Source: RGIG1668 sp045124495 (GTDB lineage: Bacteria > Bacillota > Clostridia > Lachnospirales > Lachnospiraceae). Taken from it: a stretch of DNA of 36,722 bases. The notes under the pieces are model-generated. The model saw only the letters and a list, made by a program, of their open reading frames with translations, was not told the DNA's origin and searched no databases. Both the position numbers and the translations under genes were made by a program. Location: contig JBGVLX010000092.1 of the NCBI GenBank assembly GCA_045124495.1, forward strand, positions 1 through 36,722, in the 5' to 3' direction. Below, piece by piece: positions 17,600-24,582 of this stretch (within the stretch, counting starts at the first letter, position 1; every line of letters starts with the position of its first letter).

Positions 17600-18796
17600 T
17601 TATTTTTCCACCAATGCCTTTGTTTCTCTTGCAATGGCAATTTCTTCATTGGTTGGAATAACACAAACTTTTACACTGGAATCTGCAGTTGATACAATTC
17701 CTTCTTCCCTGCAGTTAAGATTTTTTTCTTTATCCAGCTTAATTCCAAGATATCCAAAGTAATCCATTACTTTTTCACGAACTACGCCGTTATTTTCACC
17801 AACACCGGCAGTAAATACGATTGCATCTACACCATTCATAGCTGTGATATAAGAACCGATATACTTTGCTACACGGTATTCAAAAGCATCCAAAGCTAAG
17901 GTAGCTCTTTCGTCACCTTCTTGTTTCTTGGCAATTAAATCTCTAAAGTCAGAAGAGATACCAGAAATACCCAACACACCGGACTTCTTATTTAAAATTT
18001 CAATTACTTCCTCTAAAGAAAGATTTTCTTTATGTGCGATATATTGAACTACCGCCGGATCCAAGTCACCGCTTCTGGTTCCCATGATAAGACCTTCTAA
18101 TGGAGTAAGTCCCATACTGGTATCTACACACTTACCATTCACAACTGCAGAAACACTACCACCATTTCCCAAGTGACATACAATTACTTTGGAATTTTCC
18201 TTGTCTAAACCAGCTACTTCAATCGTTCTCTTTGACACATAGCTATGTGATGTTCCGTGAAAACCATATTTTCTAATATTATATTTTTCATAATATTCAT
18301 ATGGTATTGCATACATATATGCTTTCTCTGGCATTGTCTGATGGAACGCGGTATCAAACACAGCAACCTGTGGAGTATCCGGCATTATTTTTTCACAAGC
18401 TTCAATACCAATTAAATTTGCAGGATTATGAAGAGGTCCTAATTCAAAACAAGCCTTAATTACTTCTTTTACTTCATCATTAATGATAATGGAATCACTA
18501 AAGAATTTACCACCATGTAGTACTCTGTGACCTACTGCTTTGATTTCATTAATATCTGAAATAACTCCAGCCTTTTCATCCTGAAGGGCATCCATTACCA
18601 TAGCAACTGCATCATTATGGTCTTTCATTGGTTTTTCAACTACTAAATTATCTTTTCCGGCTGGTTTATGAGTCAGCTTAGAACCTTCAATTCCGATTCT
18701 TTCGCAAATTCCCTTTGCCACAACACTTTCATTTTCCATATCAATTAACTGATATTTTAAAGATGAACTTCCACAATTAATGACTAATATTTTCAT
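17600..18796 (-). CDS. ackA: Acetate kinase
   Basis: AckA converts acetyl phosphate and ADP to acetate and ATP, a main energy-yielding step in fermenting Clostridia. The 398-aa protein contains VINCGSSSLKYQLID at the N terminus and GHRVLHGGKFF near residue 87. Further on are AVFDTAFHQTMP, YGFHGTSHSYVS, the phosphate-binding HLGNGGSVSAVVNGK, MGTRSGDLDPAV with the catalytic arginine region, and FTAGVGENNGVVRE. All are diagnostic. It lies 22 nt after pta and is co-transcribed with it. Confidence 0.98.
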   Translation of the reverse strand: MKILVINCGSSSLKYQLIDMENESVVAKGICERIGIEGSKLTHKPAGKDNLVVEKPMKDHNDAVAMVMDALQDEKAGVISDINEIKAVGHRVLHGGKFFSDSIIINDEVKEVIKACFELGPLHNPANLIGIEACEKIMPDTPQVAVFDTAFHQTMPEKAYMYAIPYEYYEKYNIRKYGFHGTSHSYVSKRTIEVAGLDKENSKVIVCHLGNGGSVSAVVNGKCVDTSMGLTPLEGLIMGTRSGDLDPAVVQYIAHKENLSLEEVIEILNKKSGVLGISGISSDFRDLIAKKQEGDERATLALDAFEYRVAKYIGSYITAMNGVDAIVFTAGVGENNGVVREKVMDYFGYLGIKLDKEKNLNCREEGIVSTADSSVKVCVIPTNEEIAIARETKALVEK

Positions 18797-18818
18797 TCTA
18801 CTATTCCTCTCTCATTTA

Positions 18819-19814
18819 TTACATATTCTGTGCCTGAACTGCTGTAATAGCCACTACACCAACAATATCATCTGCACTACATCCTCTAGACAAATCATTT
18901 ACAGGTGCTGCAATACCTTGGGTAACAGGACCATAGGCTTCTGCCTTAGCAAGTCTTTGAACCAGTTTGTATCCAATATTACCGGCATCCAAATCAGGGA
19001 ATACTAAAACATTGGCATTTCCTGCCACTTCACTGTCAGGTGCCTTTGACGCACCAACGGTAGGAACAATGGCTGCATCCGCCTGAATTTCTCCTTCTAC
19101 TTTTAAATCCGGACAATTTTCTCTTAATATTTTGGTAGCTTCTACTACTTTATCTACATCAGCATGCTTTGCACTTCCTAAAGTAGAATGGGATAACATA
19201 GCAACCTTCGGTTCTTTTCCAACTAACATTTCAAACGTCTTTGCTGAGCTTTCTGCGATAGCTGCAAGTTCTTCCGCATTTGGATTCTGATTCAATCCGC
19301 AGTCAGAAAATACAAAAGTACCATTTTCACCCATATTACAATCAGGGACTACCATAACAAAGAAAGCTGATACTAATTTTGTTCCAGGTGCCGTCTTTAG
19401 AATCTGTAAAGATGGACGAAGTACATCTGCAGAAGCATTTACCGCACCTGCAACCATACCGTCTGCATCTTTTGCTTTCACCATGGTAACTCCAAAGAAT
19501 AAAGGATTGGTGATAAGAAGTTTTTTTGCATCATCATAAGTCATACCTTTACTCTTACGAAGTTCTACTACTAAATTTATGTACTCCTCTAATTTATCAT
19601 AACTTTCAGGATCTACAAAGGTAGCTTTACTTAAATCAATCCCGTCAGCAGCTTTTTCGATTTCTTCTTTCTTTCCAACTAAAATAATATTTGCAATACC
19701 TTCTTCTAAAACCTTCCCAGCCGCCACTAAGGTTCTTTGATCCATAGTTTCCGGTAATACGATTGTCTTTAAGTTACTTTTTGCTCTTTGCTTAATTTCA
19801 TCAATAAAAGCCAT
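18819..19814 (-). CDS. pta: Phosphate acetyltransferase
   Basis: Pta exchanges CoA for phosphate on acetyl-CoA, giving acetyl phosphate for AckA. The 331-aa protein is the short class-I form, without the N-terminal regulatory domains of the ~700-aa enterobacterial enzyme. Family segments include TIVLPETMDQRTLVAAG, DGMVAGAVNASADVLRPSLQ, FSDCGLNQNPNAEELAAIA, MLSHSTLGSAKH, GEIQADAAIVP and GNANVLVFPDLDAGNIGYKL. GGAGA lies 9 nt before the ATG. It is the first gene of pta-ackA, divergent from tmcAL. Confidence 0.97.
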   Translation of the reverse strand: MAFIDEIKQRAKSNLKTIVLPETMDQRTLVAAGKVLEEGIANIILVGKKEEIEKAADGIDLSKATFVDPESYDKLEEYINLVVELRKSKGMTYDDAKKLLITNPLFFGVTMVKAKDADGMVAGAVNASADVLRPSLQILKTAPGTKLVSAFFVMVVPDCNMGENGTFVFSDCGLNQNPNAEELAAIAESSAKTFEMLVGKEPKVAMLSHSTLGSAKHADVDKVVEATKILRENCPDLKVEGEIQADAAIVPTVGASKAPDSEVAGNANVLVFPDLDAGNIGYKLVQRLAKAEAYGPVTQGIAAPVNDLSRGCSADDIVGVVAITAVQAQNM

Positions 19815-19860
19815 GATGATGTTCTCCTTTCAATGTATGTAATAAACTCAACTATATCTC

Positions 19861-19889
19861 ATTATAAACCATTATTTTCTTGTATACAA
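19861..19889 (-). promoter_or_regulatory. Sigma-A-type promoter for pta-ackA
   Basis: Minus-strand -35 TTGTAT (19889-19884), 17-bp spacer, -10 TATAAT (19866-19861). The leader is about 40 nt. The rest of the divergent gap to tmcAL (19890-20080) is AT-rich. It contains a possible but weak + strand -10 (TATACT, about 19955-19960) and no recognisable RNA element. Confidence 0.7.
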
Positions 19890-20080
19890 TACACAATTTC
19901 GAAAAAATTGTCTTTTTTAAAATACAATTTTCTTTTGTTTTTTACTGATATCGTATATACTAAGATAGGTGGTAATAAATTTTCGTATGCCTTGCAATTC
20001 AATGTCCTATTGATTCATGCAGACATAAAACATTACCTTTTACGCTAATAGCATAAATTTATGAAAAAGGACAAAATCAC

Positions 20081-21307
20081 ATGAAAGTATTAGGAATCAT
20101 AGCAGAATACAATCCGTTTCATAACGGTCATAAATATCAAATCCAAAAAGCAAAGGAATGTTCCGGAGCTGACTATGTCATAGTAATCATGAGTGGGCCC
20201 TTTGTTCAACGGGGAGAGCCTGCCCTGCTTTCAAAGCACGAAAGGGCAAAGGCCGCATTGTCAGAATGTGTTGACCTTATCATAGAATTACCGGTTTGTT
20301 ATGCAACTTCCAGCGCTAATTATTTCGCTTTAGGAGCTGTCAGTCTGTTGCAGCACCTTGGTGTCGTAACCCATTTATCTTTTGGTGTAGAAACCCACAA
20401 CATAGATTTATTTTATAAATTAGCACATTTTTTAGAAAACGAAAGTGATGAATACAAACAAATTTTAAGAAAAAACCTAAAAGAAGGTCTTTCTTTTCCA
20501 AAAGCTCGCAGAAATACAGTTTCCATACTATTGGGCGAAGAATTTGGATTACTTCTTGACACCCCAAATAATATACTGGCATTAGAATATATCCTGGCAC
20601 TAACCAGACTACAAAGTAAAATCATCCCTGTCCCCATCGCAAGAATAAACAACGGATATCATCAAAAGGAACTTTCTTCTACCATCAGTTCCGCTACTGC
20701 AATCCGAACCGCCGTATTAAAGCATCACGATGCCTCTTTGTATGAAGCGCTTCCGCCTGATATGAAGCAAATCTTTCACGAAAATTATGGAAAAACCTTT
20801 CCGGTTACTTTAAATGATTTTTCTGTATTTTCTCATTACCGGAAAATAACCGCTTCCCAACCCATGAGCGTTTATTTTGATGGTACGGAAGAACTGGAAC
20901 GTCGTTTTCAAAAGTGTTATTCCCCCACCCTGAATTTAGAGGAATTGATACACCGAATGAATCACAAAAGTTATACAAACACCCGAATTCAGCGTTTTTT
21001 GATACATTTTTTGCTGGAAATCACAAAAAATGAAATGGACCTTTTTTTACAACATGATATCACCTATTACGGAAAAATACTTGGTTTTAGAACAACTTCC
21101 TCTTCTCTTTTAAGCAAAATAAATGATGCTTCAAAAATTCCTGTTTTCTATCGTCCTGTAGACGAAGGGAAACTTTCTGATTTAGGAAAGAGAATGTATG
21201 CAATAGACAAAAAAAGCCAGGAACTTTATCAACTGATCGTGATGCAAAAATTTCACACACCAGCATTTTCCCAAAAAACAATCATTCTGACTCCAGAAAC
21301 AGAATAA
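20081..21307 (+). CDS. tmcAL: tRNA(Met) cytidine acetate ligase TmcAL
   Basis: TmcAL (YlbM in B. subtilis) makes N4-acetylcytidine at the wobble position of elongator tRNA-Met, using acetate and ATP through acetyl-adenylate. The N terminus VLGIIAEYNPFHNGHKYQI carries the nucleotidyltransferase HxGH motif (HNGH). It is followed by IVIMSGPFVQRGEPALLSKHERAK and DLIIELPVCYATSSANYFA, both typical of the family. The C terminus is helical. At 408 aa it is full length. Only a weak GGA lies before the ATG. It is divergent from pta-ackA, whose end product is the acetate this enzyme uses. Confidence 0.94.
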   Translation: MKVLGIIAEYNPFHNGHKYQIQKAKECSGADYVIVIMSGPFVQRGEPALLSKHERAKAALSECVDLIIELPVCYATSSANYFALGAVSLLQHLGVVTHLSFGVETHNIDLFYKLAHFLENESDEYKQILRKNLKEGLSFPKARRNTVSILLGEEFGLLLDTPNNILALEYILALTRLQSKIIPVPIARINNGYHQKELSSTISSATAIRTAVLKHHDASLYEALPPDMKQIFHENYGKTFPVTLNDFSVFSHYRKITASQPMSVYFDGTEELERRFQKCYSPTLNLEELIHRMNHKSYTNTRIQRFLIHFLLEITKNEMDLFLQHDITYYGKILGFRTTSSSLLSKINDASKIPVFYRPVDEGKLSDLGKRMYAIDKKSQELYQLIVMQKFHTPAFSQKTIILTPETE

Positions 21308-21330
21308 TTCTTTTTTTCCTTTCATAGAAT
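21304..21330 (+). promoter_or_regulatory. Candidate sigma-E-type promoter for ylbJ
   Basis: CATAGAAT (21323-21330) resembles the sigma-E -10 pattern CATANNAT. An ATAATT (21304-21309) lies 13 nt upstream, overlapping the tmcAL stop, where the sigma-E -35 ATA-type box would be. B. subtilis ylbJ belongs to the sigma-E regulon, which supports the reading. The match was made by eye. Confidence 0.45.
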
Positions 21331-21355
21331 ATAACACTTATATCTATGAAAGGAA
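21316..21355 (+). promoter_or_regulatory. Hairpin covering the ylbJ ribosome-binding site
   Basis: TTCCTTTCATAGA (21316-21328) and TCTATGAAAGGAA (21343-21355) form a perfect 13-bp stem, with further A/T pairing in the loop. The right arm contains the AAAGGA ribosome-binding site of ylbJ, whose ATG is at 21363. No T run follows on the + strand, so it is not a standard terminator. Confidence 0.7.
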
Positions 21356-21362
21356 CACAGAC

Positions 21363-22268
21363 ATGAAGATTTTGAAAAAGCTCCTTCCCCTTATCTTCCT
21401 TTTCCTTTTCCTCTCCTTTCCTAAAATTACCATGGAAGGCACCAGAAACGGTTTATTATTATGGTATCAAAATCTGCTCCCAGCCATGCTTCCTTTCATC
21501 ATTATTTGTGGCGTTATTTTAGTGAATAACTGCGAAAATTTGTTTTGCATTCCCTTTTATCCCATCTACCGCAAGAAAAAATTTCATAAAAGTCTGCCTT
21601 TTTTGTTTTTTATAGGCTTTTTCTGCGGTTATCCATTAGGCGCAAAGATTTTAAAAGATCTTTATGATAATGGAAGTTTTTCAAAATCCTTTGCTAATTT
21701 TTTATTGCCCTTTATCTCAAACATCAGTCCTATGTTTTTACTAGGTTATTTTTATGTGAGTTTATTACAAGAAAGAGGATCTGTTTCTTGTGTTCTTTTC
21801 ATATTTTACTTTCCTATTTTCATTTTACTGTTGCTCTCCTATCCCGTATATCGGCTTTTTCGCAAAAATACGAAAAATTCTTCCCAAAAACAAACACCTA
21901 AAAAAAATAACAGCAGTTTAGATGCTGTTATCTTAGATTCTTTTGAAATAATGATAAAAATATGTGGCTATATCGTTCTATTTTCCATTATGATTTTATT
22001 GACAAATCATTTATTCCAAAGCCGGAAAGTAACTCTATCCTGTTGTTTTCTTGAAGTAACCACAGGACTTAAAAATATCATGTCACTTTCCTTTTTAGAA
22101 ATTGAAAAAAAATTTTCCCTTGCTTTTGCCTTGCTCAATTTTGGAGGGATTTGCTCCATTTTCCAGGTCAAAAGTGTGACCTCAACAGATTTTTCCCTTG
22201 CCTGGTACATCACTGCCAAGGCATTCATCAGCCTTTTTACCTATCAATTAGCCTTATTCCTGTTCTAA
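21363..22268 (+). CDS. ylbJ: YlbJ-like sporulation integral membrane protein
   Basis: The 301-aa protein is highly hydrophobic, with about seven or eight membrane segments, and belongs to the nucleoside-recognition/Gate-domain group typified by YlbJ. Family marks are the segment RNGLLLWYQNLLPAMLPFII (29-48), FFCGYPLGAKILKDLYDNGS (86-105) with the GYPxGAK motif, and LLPFISNISPMFLLGYF. B. subtilis YlbJ is needed for normal spore heat resistance and is made in the mother cell. This copy is ~100 aa shorter than B. subtilis YlbJ. It lies 55 nt after tmcAL, and its 3' end overlaps the convergent coiled-coil gene by 15 nt. Confidence 0.85.
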   Translation: MKILKKLLPLIFLFLFLSFPKITMEGTRNGLLLWYQNLLPAMLPFIIICGVILVNNCENLFCIPFYPIYRKKKFHKSLPFLFFIGFFCGYPLGAKILKDLYDNGSFSKSFANFLLPFISNISPMFLLGYFYVSLLQERGSVSCVLFIFYFPIFILLLLSYPVYRLFRKNTKNSSQKQTPKKNNSSLDAVILDSFEIMIKICGYIVLFSIMILLTNHLFQSRKVTLSCCFLEVTTGLKNIMSLSFLEIEKKFSLAFALLNFGGICSIFQVKSVTSTDFSLAWYITAKAFISLFTYQLALFLF

Positions 22269-22913
22269 AGCCTCAGTGTCTTGTTCCTCTTCCTGTTCAG
22301 AAACCTCTGTCGTTTCTTCAGCCTGTTGGAACACTTTGATTTGTTGGTCAATTTCCAAACGATTTGCTGAGATGACATCCAGACTTTGATTTAATGCGGC
22401 ACTTAGATTTTGGAAAGCAACAGAATTTTCTTCTAAAGTCCTTTTAATATAATTTTCAATATCGCTTAAAGTATCTGTAGTGTAATACAGTGCCCCGGAG
22501 CGCATTTGTTTTGCTTCATCCCTCGCCTGATCCAAAAGACTTTGAACATATTCCTGAGTTTCCGCAACCATATCCTTGCATTCCTGCTTTGCAGTTTCAA
22601 TAAGTTCCTCAGCCTTTATCTGTGCATTCTTAACAATTTCACTCTCTTCTACCATAGCATCGGCTTCTGCTTTCGCTTTAGAAACGATACTTTCTGCTTC
22701 TTCTTTTGCACTTTCAAGAATTCCATCTTTATTATGAACAATTTTCTGACTACGTTCCATTTCTCCTGGAAGACGCAACTTCACTTCCTGAATCATCGTC
22801 ATAAGTTCTTCCTTGTCAACATAAATCTTTTTTGGAGACAAGGGTGCCAATTTTATCGTATCAACATATATTTCTAAATCGTCTAAATAATCAACAATTG
22901 TTTTCTTCGCCAT
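22254..22913 (-). CDS. Coiled-coil protein, ATPase subunit H/E-like or DivIVA-like, function unknown
   Basis: The 219-aa protein starts MAKKTIVDYLDDLEIYVDTI, chosen because AGGAGG lies 8 nt before this ATG; an open extension to 22955 overlaps the coaD end and lacks such a site. After a ~65-residue N-terminal region (LAPLSPKKIYVDKEELMTMI) comes a long Ala/Glu/Lys-rich coiled coil with the repeating pattern EEAESIVSKAKAEADAMVEE. This pattern is typical of V-ATPase subunit E/H, ATP synthase b subunits and DivIVA-like scaffold proteins. The end is very acidic (EQEEEQDTEALEQE). There is no transmembrane segment. It follows coaD after 13 nt. Annotation pipelines often call such proteins 'ATPase' on coiled-coil similarity alone; I would not accept that function. 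Confidence 0.8.
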   Translation of the reverse strand: MAKKTIVDYLDDLEIYVDTIKLAPLSPKKIYVDKEELMTMIQEVKLRLPGEMERSQKIVHNKDGILESAKEEAESIVSKAKAEADAMVEESEIVKNAQIKAEELIETAKQECKDMVAETQEYVQSLLDQARDEAKQMRSGALYYTTDTLSDIENYIKRTLEENSVAFQNLSAALNQSLDVISANRLEIDQQIKVFQQAEETTEVSEQEEEQDTEALEQE

Positions 22914-22926
22914 TTTTTCTTTCCTC

Positions 22927-23415
22927 CTATGATAGTGTGATATGAAATTTTTCATATACCGGCTTAATTACATTTTCCGGAACTAAGGATTCAATACTAC
23001 CACCAAATTTTGCAATTTCTTTTATAGCGCTAGAACTTAAGTAAGCATACTCTACACTTGTAGTTAAAAACATGGTATCCACATCCGGATTCAGTTTGTT
23101 ATTAAGCTGAGACATTTGTAACTCATACTCAAAATCTGTAATTGCACGAAGTCCTCTTACAATTACATCTGCATTTTTTTCTTTCGCAAAATCCACCAAA
23201 AGGCCGGAAAAAGATTCTACTGTCACTTTTTCCATGTCTTTTACTGCTTCCTGAATCATCTTAACACGTTCTTCCACCAAAAACAATGGTGACTTTGAAC
23301 TATTATTTAATACTCCTATGATTACTTTATCGAATATTTTAGCGGACCGCTTTATTACATCTAAATGACCTAACGTAATCGGGTCAAAGCTTCCCGGATA
23401 AATTGCTATCTTCAT
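22927..23415 (-). CDS. coaD: Pantetheine-phosphate adenylyltransferase (PPAT)
   Basis: CoaD adenylates 4'-phosphopantetheine to dephospho-CoA, the penultimate step of CoA synthesis. The 162-aa protein begins MKIAIYPGSFDPITLGHLDV, with the (T/H)xGH nucleotidyltransferase motif TLGH at 15-18. NADVIVRGLRAITDFEYELQ and YLSSSAIKEIAKFGG complete the family pattern. GGAGG 5 nt before the ATG at 23415 fixes the start; six more upstream codons are open but have no site. It lies 24 nt after rsmD, a widely conserved pair. Confidence 0.97.
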   Translation of the reverse strand: MKIAIYPGSFDPITLGHLDVIKRSAKIFDKVIIGVLNNSSKSPLFLVEERVKMIQEAVKDMEKVTVESFSGLLVDFAKEKNADVIVRGLRAITDFEYELQMSQLNNKLNPDVDTMFLTTSVEYAYLSSSAIKEIAKFGGSIESLVPENVIKPVYEKFHITLS

Positions 23416-23439
23416 ACTGTCCTCCGAATCCATATACTT

Positions 23440-24006
23440 TTACTCGTCAATGTACCTTTTCCGAATAAAAGTATGTTTATTTGTTTTATATCTTTTTTCT
23501 TTGTATATCTCAAATATAGTTTGTTCCAAATAAGAAAACTCTGTCTGCAAATCGGATTCTACTATTATCATAATATCATCATCTAAATTTGAGGCTTCAT
23601 TTAATTTTAATAATACCCTCTTTTCCAGTTCTTTTCCATAGGGCGGATCCATAAAAACAATATTTAATATCGTCTCATTTTTTATAATAGAATCAAGGGC
23701 AACAAACACATCCTGTTGTAGAATCACCGCATCCTTCTCTAGCTTTGTATGCTTGAGATTTTGTCTGATACATTCTATCGCCTTTTTATTTTCTTCAACA
23801 AAATACGCTTTGTCCGCACCTCTGCTTAATGCTTCAATACCAATAGCGCCACTTCCACTAAATAAATCCAGAAATACAACACCATAAAGATTATTTCCTA
23901 TTACATTAAATAAAGTTTCTTTGGTTCGATCTGTAGTAGGTCTTGTATTCATTCCTTCTATAGTTTGTAACTTTAAACTTCTCGCTGTTCCTGCTATTAC
24001 TCTCAT
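23440..24006 (-). CDS. rsmD: 16S rRNA (guanine(966)-N(2))-methyltransferase
   Basis: RsmD methylates G966 of 16S rRNA with S-adenosylmethionine. The 188-aa protein has MRVIAGTARSLKL at the N terminus and RPTTDRTKETLFNVI. The SAM-binding motif LDLFSGSGAIGIEAL is at 46-60, and the catalytic DPPY motif at 120-123 is followed by GKELEKR. It is the first gene of the rsmD-coaD-coiled-coil transcript. The 195-nt gap to the divergent SASP gene is AT-rich; a possible -35 TTGAAA lies in it, but I could not find a convincing partner -10. Confidence 0.96.
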   Translation of the reverse strand: MRVIAGTARSLKLQTIEGMNTRPTTDRTKETLFNVIGNNLYGVVFLDLFSGSGAIGIEALSRGADKAYFVEENKKAIECIRQNLKHTKLEKDAVILQQDVFVALDSIIKNETILNIVFMDPPYGKELEKRVLLKLNEASNLDDDIMIIVESDLQTEFSYLEQTIFEIYKEKRYKTNKHTFIRKRYIDE

Positions 24007-24152
24007 TTTTCCTTCTTTCTGATTTATAAATATATCATAACTTTATTTACGACATTTCAAACATGTCTTTATTGTCACATTTAGCCAGACGAAAATTAAT
24101 CTTTCAGACTTTTTTTTACAAACATTGGTTGTTTCATTTTATTTAAACTGCT

Positions 24153-24167
24153 CATACTAACATTGTA
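24153..24167 (+). promoter_or_regulatory. Candidate sigma-G/F -10 boxes ahead of the SASP gene
   Basis: Two overlapping-type boxes of the form CATNNTA, CATACTA (24153-24159) and CATTGTA (24161-24167), lie 35-50 nt before the SASP start. SASP genes are read by forespore sigma-G, whose -10 is CATNNTA. No clear sigma-G -35 is visible at 17-18 nt upstream, so the call is weak. Confidence 0.35.
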
Positions 24168-24201
24168 ACTTGTAGTTCACATTTTGAAACGGAGGAATCC
24201 T

Positions 24202-24405
24202 ATGAGTCGTCAAAAAAACCCAGAAGTTCCACAAGCAAAAAGTGCCCTTGACAAGTTCAAGTTTGAAGTTGCAAAGGAAATCGGTGTACCTTTGAAAGAA
24301 GGTTATAACGGTGACTTAACTTCTTACCAAAACGGTAGTGTGGGCGGTCAGATGGTTAAAAAAATGATTGCTGCACAGGAAAAAGAAATGATGAAAAACT
24401 CTTAA
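24202..24405 (+). CDS. Alpha/beta-type small acid-soluble spore protein
   Basis: The 67-aa protein starts MSRQKNPEVPQAKSALDKFK and contains FEVAKEIGVPL, the GPR protease/DNA-binding region of alpha/beta SASPs, then GYNGDLTSYQNGSVGGQMVK with the second conserved SASP motif (the GxxxGxMVK type). These proteins coat spore DNA and protect it from UV and heat. GGAGG lies 7 nt before the ATG at 24202; a TTG 18 nt upstream extends the frame but has no site. It is a lone + strand gene between rsmD and recG, convergent with recG. Confidence 0.96.
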   Translation: MSRQKNPEVPQAKSALDKFKFEVAKEIGVPLKEGYNGDLTSYQNGSVGGQMVKKMIAAQEKEMMKNS

Positions 24406-24477
24406 TACGATACCAAGGCCAAAGTTCATAGCAATTTAGAGGTATCATAGGTTTAGAAATATTCTTTTTCAACCGTA

Positions 24478-24582
24478 AGCTGTCGTAATATAATGCGGAT
24501 GAAGAACTGTTACTGCACCCACATAAACAGTAACAAAAAGTCTTCTTTTACCATCCGGCATAAAAATTATAATACGGCAGCT
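24478..24582. repeat. 105-nt imperfect inverted repeat / large hairpin between SASP gene and recG
   Basis: The outer arms AGCTGTCGTAATATAAT (24478-24494) and ATTATAATACGGCAGCT (24566-24582) pair at 16 of 17 positions, counting one G-U. Inside them GCGGATG (24495-24501) pairs with CATCCGGC (24552-24559) with one bulge. The inner arms TGTTACTG (24508-24515) and CAGTAACA (24528-24535) pair perfectly around a 12-nt loop. It ends exactly at the recG stop codon. It could be a terminator-like 3' structure or a small MITE-like element. Confidence 0.7.

Noticed and set aside
24013..24200. GACAT-7-ATGTC repeat between rsmD and the SASP gene as an operator
   Set aside because: The arms are only 5 bp and AT-rich; chance occurrence is likely.
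24403..24446. GATACC...GGTATC inverted repeat after the SASP gene as its terminator
   Set aside because: The arms are short, the loop is 26 nt and no T run follows directly, so I do not call it a terminator.
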